Below are positions 1 to 8,946 of a stretch of 64,000 nt of DNA, one piece after another. The DNA comes from Paroedura picta (taxonomy: Eukaryota; Chordata; Lepidosauria; Squamata; Gekkonidae), in contig NC_135377.1 in assembly GCF_049243985.1 (NCBI RefSeq), positions 36,037,255 through 36,101,254 on the forward strand, given 5' to 3'. A program made the translations under genes and the position numbers. Under the pieces are notes generated by a model. It made no database searches. It worked only from the letters and a program-made list of their open reading frames with translations, and was not told where the DNA came from. The number at the start of each line of letters is the position of its first letter. The first letter of the stretch is position 1.

Positions 1-500
1 CAGAAGACACCCGAGTCAAGTCCTTGCAAAAGTCAGTCCCTGAGACCACAGGGTGAAATCCAAAGGGAAGCTTTATTCAAAAGACTAATACAAAGGGTTG
101 CTGTTAAAACAGATTAATAGTGTAGCACTTTCTAAAGCTTTGGCTACTTAAAACAAAAGTAAAAGCAAAACATCACAATGGTAGAATCCAGTAATTGTTT
201 TTGATGTGGAACACATCTTCTGGCGTGCCTCCTGGGCGTGAGATGGGAACAGATGTGACATCCATTGTCCCACCCCAGGGAGTGCACCAGAAGAGGCAGG
301 GAGGTAGACAGTGGAATAGGCCAAGCCAGTGGCTGCACCTGTGCCATGGAGCCCTCTCCTATCCTCTAGCTGCCGCTCCATGTATCCCTCACGTGCCCTG
401 GTGCCACAGTCGCCAGTGGGGGCCAGATTGTCATAGATTATGTGTTCCACATCATCTGTGACAAACTGATTCTTGGAATTTTTATAAAGCATCATTTGAC
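1..500 (-). mobile_element. Possible LTR end of an old endogenous retrovirus-like element
   Basis: Read on the minus strand, the first ~90 bases give an AATAAA signal followed by a short region resembling an R/U5 end, as in a retroviral LTR. Part of the same stretch (about 195-330) recurs at 34262-34400, so it belongs to a dispersed family. The element runs off the window edge, so neither family nor full extent can be fixed. A minus-strand open frame at 148-507 matches nothing I recognise. It is treated as a fossil fragment. Confidence 0.35.
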
Positions 501-822
501 AAGCCATATCCCAGATCTCAATTCAACAGTACCTGGTTTGGGTTTTTAATGTATTGTTCCAACAATCTGAGAGCAGTGTAAAGGCTTGTTTTAGTTTTCT
601 TTACTTAAATTGTGTTATACAATTCTTAGGTTCAAAGAACTTCAATCTGATTTATGATAGCTATAAAATCCAATATTTTTATTAAAACCATAAAACATAC
701 AAAACAAATTTTACACATATAAAAATGGCTAATAAGCTGTTCTAAAACTTATTGCACCAACAAATAAATGTTTGGCATTGTGTGTCCCAATCTCCCACAG
801 TTGCAATCATTTGGTATTGCAG
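501..822. other. AT-rich intergenic stretch, no feature seen
   Basis: Unique-looking AT-rich sequence with short A and T runs. I see no coding, RNA or repeat feature. Confidence 0.5.
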
Positions 823-1038
823 TAGGGTTGCCAAGAACTGGTCAGGAAATTCCTGGAGCTTTAGAGGTGTCTCTGGGAAACGTAGGATTTTGGGTGGGGG
901 GTGACTTGATGTAATGCCATAGTATCCAGCCTACAAAGTATCCATTTTCTCCATTGGAACTGATCACTGTCGACTAAAGATAAACTGCAATTCTGGGAGA
1001 TGTCCAGGCTCCTCCTAGCAGCTGATATGCTTACCCTA
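823..1038 (+). mobile_element. GGGTTGCCAA-type MITE-like repeat, degraded
   Basis: The stretch begins TAGGGTTGCCAA and ends near TTACCCTAC. It carries the family's internal landmarks: 'AAATTCCTGGAG' near the start, then 'CCATTTTCTCCA' and 'GGAACTGATC'. Related copies lie at 1946-2158, 20670-20845 and 42057-42226, with partial copies at 10848-10916 and 59190-59340. Short inverted ends (AGGGTTGCCAACC / GGTTAGCAACCCTA in better copies) suggest a non-autonomous DNA transposon. Its superfamily is not settled. Confidence 0.6.
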
Positions 1039-1945
1039 CGATCAGTAAAGCTCTTTTAAAGGGGGAGGGGGAGGGCAATTACCCCAAGCCTCACTCATGG
1101 AGTGGACCAACAGTACAACATCATTCCTCATGTCTTGCCCTCTCCCATCGATTGTAAGCCTAAGTAGCACCCCAAAAAATTTTGATGATCACCAAGACAG
1201 ATATTATAAAGAAGATATATTTTTAATCTTAAAAAGATATTAAAAAGGTGATTAAAATTATACAAAGATAATACAAAGAAATATTTTATTTTATTGGTAA
1301 TCAAATACAAGGGGTCTACTACAAATACAAAGGGGTTGCATTGTTTGCTAAAATTTGTAAGGTTTTACTGAACAATGCCATTTAATATATTTTGCTATGC
1401 AGAAAATTTCAACTTTTTAACTTGTAAATGCAATATTTAAAATGTTTAGCAAAAGAAAGACTCCATATCAATACAACCCAAATGCGCAATAGTCTATTGT
1501 TCTCCCCAGTCCAAATTAACTGTTGCTTTATGGTTAGATTCACCTGTCATCTACAGAAGAGGCAACAAAAAAACCCATTTCAGTTGCTATAACAACAGTG
1601 CTACTGTCTGTTGAGATAAATGGCACTCATTATTCATTCATTATTTACGCTATACTTGTGGCTTGGTTGGGGCTTGTCAATCCAAATTTGTGCCAGTTGT
1701 TATGGCTTGGAGTTGGGTAAAACTAAACTAAGCCTAAAGCCTAAAGAAATAATTGGCTTGAGAACTAAATAGTGCTATCATACCTTTTCCCATCCAGAAG
1801 AGACCCCCATTCACTCCAATTTGACTTTAACCTTCTGTGCTCCCTTTCCACTGAGCTTCTGTGGGTCAGTGGACTGGACATTAAGAAAGACAATGCAATA
1901 CAAAACAGAGTTACAGTCTTCAAACTGCATTGCAAAATTGTTTTG
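1039..1945. other. Intergenic, no gene seen
   Basis: AT-rich unique sequence containing a short GA-rich patch at 1058-1075. No supported gene or repeat family. Confidence 0.45.
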
Positions 1946-2158
1946 ATAGGGTTGCCAACCCTGGGTTGGGAAATACCTGAGTATGGGAGAGTTTGAGGAG
2001 GGAAGGGTTTGAGGAGGGAAAGGAAGGGATTCCAGCAGGGTACAATACAAGAGTCCACCCTCCAAAGCAGCTGTCTCCTGGAAAATTGATCTCTGTAGTG
2101 TGAAGAATACTTGTAATACCAGGGTACTTCCAGACCCCACCGTGGCAGCAGCAACCCA
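1946..2158 (+). mobile_element. GGGTTGCCAACC-type MITE-like repeat
   Basis: This copy starts TAGGGTTGCCAACC and keeps the family core 'GAGTCCACCCTCCAAAGCAG' at about 2051-2070, then 'CTGATCTCTGTAG'. It ends near GCAGCAACCCA. It is a diverged member of the family described at 823-1038. Confidence 0.65.
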
Positions 2159-2307
2159 ATAAATACTTTGGTGGAAATTCCATATGGTCCAGAACTGGTT
2201 CAGTGTTACCAAGACACTAATACACTGAACTCAAGAGTTATTCTTGGAAATGTACTTGAGTCCAGAAGAAAATAACAAAGCAGGCCTACATTTAATCATG
2301 TGACATT

Positions 2308-2340
2308 TATTTATTTATTTATTCATTTATTTATTTGTCA
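2308..2340. repeat. TTTA microsatellite
   Basis: A run of TTTA units with one interruption. It lies just outside the 3' end of the minus-strand Helitron at 2368. Confidence 0.9.
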
Positions 2341-2367
2341 TCTGCAAGGTGACATATTTATGATATA

Positions 2368-2730
2368 CTAGGCTTCAAAGCCCGTCCATAAGGACGGGCT
2401 TTGAGGGGGCCGGGGCAGGGGCCCCCCTTCCCCCTGAGTCTCCGGCTTCAGCGCAGGTGTCAGAGCAGGCCTGATGCGGCGGGCCTGCTCCGAGGGCCGT
2501 ACCGAAGCCTCCGGCCTCCCATGAGTCCCCGGTGGGCCTGCTCCAAGGCTCGTGCCGAAGCCTCCCCCGGGCAGCCGCCCCCCTCCCCTGCAAGTTGCCG
2601 GCTGTGGTGCGACCCCCCACCTGGCCTACTCCCCGCGGGGCCAAGGGGCCAATCGTTGCCCCCCCATCCCGGACTGAGCCCACGCTCACACCCCTTAGCC
2701 TTGTATTTATACTGCAGAGTGGTTTTCAGA
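2368..2730 (-). mobile_element. Short non-autonomous Helitron
   Basis: On the minus strand the 3' end is a perfect 11-bp-stem hairpin, AAAGCCCGTCC with loop TTAT then GGACGGGCTTT, at 2378-2403, followed by GAAGC, CTAG and a host T. That is the classic Helitron 3' end. The 5' end reads TC after a host A at 2730, with 2718 as an alternative. About 40 bases in, the minus-strand motif TAAGGGGTG...GTGGGCTCAGTCC...GGGGCAAC.ATTGG matches the 5' end of the larger Helitron at 58395. The roughly 300-bp interior is very GC-rich and has no open frame of significance. There is no Rep/helicase coding, so it would need enzymes supplied in trans. Confidence 0.75.
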
Positions 2731-2889
2731 TTAATGTAATTTACATTTCAGGTGCTCCATTTCATAATATCCATGGAGCTTCTTATGCCTTGTGGATGAA
2801 ATAACATCCAGTCTTTTTATCTCCTAAGTCTTTCCAAACTTTTGAGAAAAATATATTTTAGTTTGTGTGTCAGGGCAAAAGCTCTAATC

Positions 2890-3202
2890 CAGGCTTTCTC
2901 AATCAGGATATTGTGAACCCCTGAGGTTTCTTGATAGCCCTGGAAGAGTTTCCTGAATGGGTGGGAGTAAATTAATTCTTTATATATATATTAAATTTGT
3001 TAAATATTTATTAGGTGATATGACCATATGTGATCATGTCAACCTGACCTCCCAAAACGGCCAATGATGGGCATGAAGGGAGTGGGAAGGGAGGAGCCTG
3101 GGTGACTATGCTTCCCAACTATATTTGATGCAATTGTGCCACTTCTCCAAGCCTGAAGAATGTTTGAGGGGTTTCTCAATGGTAGAAAAGTTGAGAAAGT
3201 TG
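2890..3202. mobile_element. hAT-type MITE (CAGGCTTTCTCAA family)
   Basis: The element is flanked by an 8-bp target duplication, CTCTAATC at 2882-2889 and TTCTAATC at 3203-3210 (one mismatch). Its ends are inverted: CAGGCTTTCTCAA and TTGAGAAAG. Sister copies lie at 35109-35418 and 63557-63849. The 8-bp duplication and the end sequence place it in the hAT superfamily. It has no coding capacity. Confidence 0.8.
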
Positions 3203-3210
3203 TTCTAATC

Positions 3211-4001
3211 AAATACTCTCAGGGGCAACTACAATACATAATAGTAGGGGTTTTGATGGCTTTATCAGATGTGTATCAAAAGGTTCACTGTCACAAAAGT
3301 AACATGATTTCAATATAATGTTAATTTTTAGGAATTAGAGAATCAGATAGTAAATGCTGTTATTTTTCTACTGTGATATAATAGGAATTCTTAACATATA
3401 TATGTGAAATGTCAGTTATTTAATTATTTCTTCAATAACTGTCATCCCAATTTCAATAATCATAATAAAAATTAAGAGTATATTCCTGCAGAGCTATTGG
3501 TCTACTTGCATCTCCCTTAGAATAAAATTTTATAAGAGAAAATAAAATACAGGCTCTGAAAAACTTGTTGTTGCAGTTGCCCTTCAGTGAAACCTCAAGA
3601 AAGTAATAGGGTCATTTGGAGTTTATTTTGGAATCCATTTTTGACAAATAGTTTTCTGTGGCATTAAGGGATCTTGTGGTACTGACTGTGATGCCTCTGT
3701 TAGGAAATTAAAAACTAAACACTAATGGCACAATCCCTTCTAGTGTGAAAAGAGCCACCTGAGCAGACAAAAGGCTCCCCACAGAGCCTGCCTCCCATGC
3801 ATTCCTGCTTGAAATATGTTCCCTACCATTCAGAATATAAGACTGTTCCCTCAACTCCTTCCTTCAGTAATCAAATTCAAATCTGGAATTTGCAACCAGG
3901 GAGACAGAAGAGAGGCACAAAAAAAAAACATTCTGAAAACCAGAACTAAAACAGGCCACAGCCAGTGGGCACAAATTCAGGCATCAGGTGATCTGCCTGT
4001 C
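3211..4001. other. Intergenic, no feature seen
   Basis: AT-rich unique sequence. I see no coding or repeat signal beyond short A runs. Confidence 0.45.
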
Positions 4002-4009
4002 ATCTACTG

Positions 4010-4342
4010 CAGCGGTCTGCAACCTTTTTCAGGTTGCGGCCCGTTGCCAAGGGGTGGGGGGAGAGGGCGACCCAGGGCCCCTGTGCATGCGTGGCAGCCC
4101 TGCACAAATGTGCATGCGCGGACCTGCCACACATGTGTGGACCTGCCACGCATGCGCATTTCTGCCCGGCGGGGGCGCAAATGCACGCGCAACTGTTTTG
4201 CGCATGTGGGGGTGCCACACCTGCGCGTTTGCGCTCCCGGCGTTCTGCCGGCTGCGCTTCCCTCTTCCCCCCTCCTGCAGCAAGACTGCTGAAGCTCTCG
4301 CGGCCCAGCACCAGGCCGTGGACTGGGGGTTGGGGACCACTG
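4010..4342. mobile_element. hAT-type MITE with perfect target duplication
   Basis: A perfect 8-bp duplication, ATCTACTG, flanks it at 4002-4009 and 4343-4350. Ends are CAGCGGTCTGCAACC and GGTTGGGGACCACTG. The interior is GC- and CpG-rich with repeated GCATGCG-type motifs. The overlapping open frames here on both strands are a by-product of high GC content and not genes. Confidence 0.9.
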
Positions 4343-4354
4343 ATCTACTGGAAC

Positions 4355-4487
4355 TAGGGTTGGGTGCTTCAGCATCCAAAGCAGCCATTCACGCCTGAAG
4401 GGCCCTGACTCCCCTCCCCCCCTGCACTGTGGCGCTGGCTGCTTTGGGTGTAAACGGCCGCTTCGGATGCTGAAATGCCCAACCCTA
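4355..4487. mobile_element. Fold-back MITE with ~40-bp inverted ends and TA target
   Basis: The two arms run from 4357 (GGGTTGGGTGCTTCAGCATC) and to 4485 (the reverse complement with a few changes: GATGCTGAAATGCCCAACCC). TA flanks each side, as for Tc1/mariner-type insertions. The central spacer is short and C-rich. It lies only 4 bases beyond the target duplication of the hAT element at 4010-4342. Confidence 0.8.
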
Positions 4488-6220
4488 ATTGGAATCCTTC
4501 CTCAACCTGAATACCGGAGGTAAACCAGTGAATCCACATGGACGTAAGACCTTTTCCGCACAGGGGGAAAAGGCCAGGCTGGTTCTTGTATGGCAGTGGG
4601 GCTAATCCCTATTTTTATATGATGTTGAGGCTGACCTGGCACCAGCCTGGATCTGGCCCACTTTAGGCCCTCCATTGCAAGGGAATGTGAATATTTCCAT
4701 GTTCTATTTTGCCACCACAGGTGCCAATGGGGCTTGTCCCAGGCCAGGCCTGTGTGGAAGGGGAAGTGTCATACTCAGTGGGGGCCCTGTTGTCCAGCTC
4801 TAGTCTTCAGGTGGGAAGGGAAATGCACAGTGATGGAGGACATCAATGTGGAGCCTCTGGGCTTGCCATCCTGAAAACTCCCCCCAGCAGGCATTCCATT
4901 ATACTATCTTATCCCTTTTATAAAATTGAGGAATATTAGAAGTGTGGGAGCCTTTCTACTGTCCTCAGGCACAAGGTGGAAGCCACAACAGGAAATACCC
5001 ATCTACTATGCTGATATGCTTGTTGACACTTTCAGAAGCTTTGCTCAGAGAAGCAAAGCTGTCATTGTGAGATGGTCCTGCAGATATGTAGGTCCAAGAC
5101 CATGAGAAGCATTGTGGGTGGCCACTGAAGTGACTGTATTATGCATACTTTTCTGAGTTTCTGACAGAAATCAAGCTGCAACAATGTTTCTGAGTGGGCT
5201 CCAAGGGCCAGACTAAACCTGTGCAATTATTTCATTATTAATTAAAATATTTACAAAAATAGGGCCTTTCATAATTATCATCATAATTAGTATGAATCTG
5301 AAACAACAACAAAACATACATTTGGAATTAATAACAAAAACTAAAAAATCAGCAAAATCCCATGCAAAAGAGTAGGCCTTGTAGAATGCATTGCAATAGT
5401 CCCGAGGTCGTTATAGTATGGCCATGATCCAGGCTAAATGTGGTTGGTTTTTGCTGTTGAATGAACTTTCTTCTCCAGCAGTAATGCTGAGTAATTCCGA
5501 GTAACTCTGGTCTATGTTAAAAATCAAAAGTATAATTCTCCATGCCATTCTGTGACTTTTTTTTTTTTTTTTTTTTGCCGTTCCCACTTCTTTGGATGAG
5601 ATTTGCTAATGCAGCAAAGGCACTCAGCATGCTGGAGGTCTGGGCTGGAGGAATTCTAGTAACCTTCCCTTTCCTGCACCCAGTAAATTATTTCAGTTCT
5701 GAGCAAGACAGCAAATAAAGGAAACTAAGATGTGTTAGAGGTAAATCTTAAAGGACTTTACGATCTGGCACTGGCATCTCTATAGGGAGCAACAGCTTGG
5801 GTGGCGGTTCCAATTTACTCTAAGTACTCATCGATGCTGAGAGCACAGGATTTAAGACCAACAGACATGACATGGACCATGAATAAAATACCAATGTAAA
5901 CATTTTCTGTAGGCCTGTTACAATGCATTTTCACTTGCACTGGCTTATTCATAGCAGCGGTACAGCAGAGCTGGACCCTTTGGGGATGCCAATTACTGCA
6001 TGTTAACATTACATGTAAATGGTCTGATACACATTGTAAGTGCATTTAAGTGTATGGGGCACATGTGGAGTATTAAATGGCTAAGCACTCTGCTTTTGTG
6101 AGATTTGTTTTTACTCTTACTTGACCCTCAAAGCAGTCTTCTCTTGCTGTGATACTGCATCGACAATTAGATCTTTCAACTGGAGTGTGATTCTTAAAAT
6201 AACAAGGAGTGATTACTCGC
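4488..6220. other. Intergenic, with a 20-base T run
   Basis: Mostly unique sequence. A run of 20 T lies at 5557-5576. A possible MITE end (TTTTCCGCACAGGGG) is near 4552 but no partner end was found. No gene is supported. Confidence 0.45.
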
Positions 6221-6223
6221 TAA

Positions 6224-6404
6224 GACCGTTTATGCACTGGGAACTTCACTGCCCCAGCTCCCGTGCAGGAGCACAAATTGGGAGTGGATGAGGTGCACTG
6301 GGCCAAATGCTCCCCCGTGTGGATGCAGGTAGAGGTGAAGCAACCTGCCACGACTAAAACTCCAGCTTGCAGCCTGGCATGAAATCTCTAGCGCATAAAC
6401 AGTC
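6224..6404. mobile_element. Harbinger-like MITE
   Basis: Inverted ends GACCGTTTATGCAC and GCGCATAAACAGTC pair with two mismatches. TAA flanks both ends (6221-6223 and 6405-6407), which is the 3-bp target duplication typical of PIF/Harbinger elements. At 181 bp it has no coding capacity. Confidence 0.75.
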
Positions 6405-6407
6405 TAA

Positions 6408-7189
6408 TGGAATTCATAGTATTCAGGTATTCCACTGTCTTCTCCTTTGATATGTTAATTTCTTTTGCTGCTGATTAAATGGTTAAAATGATCAGAAATC
6501 CTACATTAAAATGTAAGGTGGCCATAACTTAATCTGCACACGCTTATTAACATCTCTCACCCCCACCCAATTGTTTAAGGAAAATGCATAGAACCCAACC
6601 ATCCAAATGGTTTTCATCACTGCCATTGGCCTGAAAAGGGCAGTTCGAGTCTATGTATGGTGTCAATGTCCACTTAAAATATGCTGCCCAAAAACCACTT
6701 GGGTTGTGCTGCCCAGGATTCCTTGAGTTCTATTCTCAACAGACTGTATAGACTGCCAAATGAGTTTCTTGGCATTTCTTACATCTGAACCTGATATTTC
6801 TATCTGTTACCTATTTCTTTGCATTTCTTTTATATGTAGATGGCTAGATCAATGAAACCTACCAGTTTTACATTCTCAGCTGAGTATGCTGGTGTAACAT
6901 TTAAGCTCACTAGCTGGATTTCCAACCAAATATATAATAACTTGAAACTATGGAATAGTAGTTTGGGACTTTCCTTTCTATCTGGAGAGGTAGTCATAAA
7001 GTTGTTAACTGGATTAGGTTGCAGTTTCTGAAAGTACATCTTAGCATTCATTTCTGAGAATAACAATCAAAGCTAATGAAAAAGGACACTGAGTGCTAAT
7101 GCTGGCAGAAATGGCTTTCTTTTCTTTGTCAAATCAACAGGGACAAGAAAAGCCATCATTTGACATCTGGTGTATTTCAGAACAGGAAA
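6408..7189. other. Intergenic, no feature seen
   Basis: Unique AT-rich sequence without supported coding or repeat content. Confidence 0.45.
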
Positions 7190-7790
7190 GTAAGATGCAG
7201 AAAACAGCTGGGTGGATGGGGGGAGAAGCTTGCTTTGGGCTGTCTTGTACAATTGTTTTGGGCTGTTTGCTGGTGCCTTGTGCCTTAAGTTTAAAGGGAC
7301 TGCACAAGGCAACATATGAACAACCCTAAAATGGCTGAGTAGCAGGGAGCATGTATTCCTCACTGCTAGGCTGTTTCAAGCTGTCTCGTGCAGTTTCTTT
7401 AAAGTTTAAAGGCAGTTCACAAGAAAGCTCTCACAAATGCTGAATGCTTGAGAGTATCTTTTCCCTTTTGCTTGGCTATTTTCGGACTGAAAAACAGCTC
7501 AGCTGCAGAGCTGTTCCACCACCACTTAATCATTTTTGGACTATTGTATACTTTAAAGGGACTGCACAAGACAGCCTGTGAAAGCCCCAAAAATATTTGG
7601 GGAGAAGCCTCACTGCTGAACTGTTTCAGGCTGTATTGTATAGTCCTTTTTAAATGGACTGTACAAAGCAGTCCAAAACAACTGAGGAATAGGAGCAGGC
7701 TTTCTTGTACACTTTCTTTACATTTTAAAGAGACTGCACAAGACAGCCTGAAACATCTGGTTTTCAGGCTTTCTACAAACCCATTTCAAT
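7190..7790. repeat. Degenerate fold-back array
   Basis: At least five diverged units alternate between 'GGCTGTCTTGTGCAGT' and its complement around 'TTTAAAGGGACTGCACAAG' (clear at about 7243-7310, 7366-7420, 7550-7580, 7621-7670 and 7700-7755). Adjacent units can pair into hairpins. The family is not recognised. Open frames here are incidental. Confidence 0.7.
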
Positions 7791-7837
7791 AGCTTTTGCA
7801 GGTCCATGAACTGATTCAGTTCATGAATGAACTGTTT

Positions 7838-7938
7838 GCGGACGCCTGCGGACATGCGTGTGCCCGCGCACACTGCTCACGTGTATTCCGCCACAGCTGA
7901 AGTTGGGGTTGCGGCTCCAAAAAGGTTGAGAACCACTG
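7838..7938. mobile_element. hAT element fragment, one end only
   Basis: The right end reads GGTTGAGAACCACTG, the common hAT/Charlie-type terminus, preceded by GC-rich sequence like that inside the 4010-4342 element. No left terminus is present. A short palindrome, CAGTTCATGAATGAACTG, sits at its left edge. Confidence 0.6.
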
Positions 7939-8582
7939 GTTTAGAGAGAATAACTACGGGATTGTTAGAGCCTTCTTGTTTCAAATTACAGCTATTGAGG
8001 CACACCTATTTACATCCCTCCCTTTGTCCTAAAGCCCACTTTGAAAGGAGGCTGCTTATGTTAGAAACTAAGGACTATTACTAAACATTGAACAGTTTAT
8101 GAGGCATATTAACAACACTCCTAACTTCACCTATTTCATTAAAATAAATAGTATTGCCAACTCCCTCTTTACTTAAAGAAAGCTCTCACCTAAGCAACTT
8201 ACTCATCAACATTGGACAGTACAAAATTCCCTTATATGAAGCATTTACATCAGCACATTCCAGGTTTTTTTATTATATAATTTCTACTCCCTCAGAGTTT
8301 AGTTGTCAAGAACAGGGGATGAGAAGGAAACTAATTAAGATAACCAGGAGGATCTCTGCATCTCCATATTCCCACTGACTGTTGTAACAGGCAGACTTCT
8401 AATAAATGTATTTGAATTACTGAAATCTATAATGAAAGTTTCCTATGTAAAAAAATATTAATGTCAACATAACTCAGTAAGAGTATACTCACATATTGCC
8501 TGTATTCTAGTGCTCAGAAGGTAAAACTTCATACATTTGTTGAATTTCCCTTTTGTTGATAAAGCACGTTTCTTCATTATTC
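7939..8582. other. Intergenic, no feature seen
   Basis: AT-rich unique sequence. Confidence 0.45.
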
Positions 8583-8594
8583 TATTCAGTTGTA

Positions 8595-8934
8595 GAGCCT
8601 CTTGTGGCTCAGAGTGGTAAGGCAGCAGACATGCAGTCTGAAGCTCTGCCCATGGGGCTGGGAGTTAAATCCCAGCAGCTGGCTCAAGGTTGAGTCAGGA
8701 GGTTGGTAAAATGAGTACCCAGCTTGCTGGGGGGTAAACCGCCCTGAGCCTCCGGGGAGGGCGGTATATAAGTATGATAAATAAAATCAATAAATAATAA
8801 ATAAACGGTAATGACTGGGGAAGGCACTGGCAAACCTCCCCGTATTGAGTCTGCCATGAAAACGCTAAAGGGTGTCACCCCAAGGGTCAGACATGACTCG
8901 GTGCTTGCACAGGGGATACCTTTACCTTTACCTT
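8595..8934 (+). mobile_element. Sauria-type tRNA-derived SINE with 12-bp target duplication
   Basis: A perfect duplication TATTCAGTTGTA flanks it (8583-8594 and 8935-8946). The 5' part has a tRNA-like A box (GTGGCTCAGAGTGG) and B box (GGGAGTTAAATCCC). The 3' part carries 'GGGTCAGACATGACTCGGTG' and ends in ACCTTT repeats, the tail of Sauria SINEs, which are thought to be mobilised by Bov-B LINEs. It contains a 67-bp insertion, listed separately, absent from the copy at 11802-12082. Confidence 0.9.
8740..8806 (+). mobile_element. Miniature L2 3'-tail inserted within the SINE
   Basis: The segment reads like the extreme 3' end of an L2-type LINE: CCGCCCTGAGCC...GGGAGGGCGGTATATAA followed by AATAAA-rich repeats. 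The five bases TAAAC occur on both sides (8735-8739 and 8802-8806), as a short target duplication. The sister SINE at 11802 lacks it and reads straight through. Confidence 0.75.
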
Positions 8935-8946
8935 TATTCAGTTGTA

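Noticed and set aside
148-507. A 119-codon minus-strand open frame near the window start
   Set aside because: It has no recognised domain and overlaps a dispersed repeat.
3988-4398. Several 100-158-codon open frames
   Set aside because: The same cause: a GC-rich hAT element with clear ends and target duplication.
5557-5576. The T run as the poly(A) tail of a processed pseudogene on the minus strand
   Set aside because: No gene-like sequence precedes it on the minus strand and no target duplication was found. The same applies to 44778-44795.
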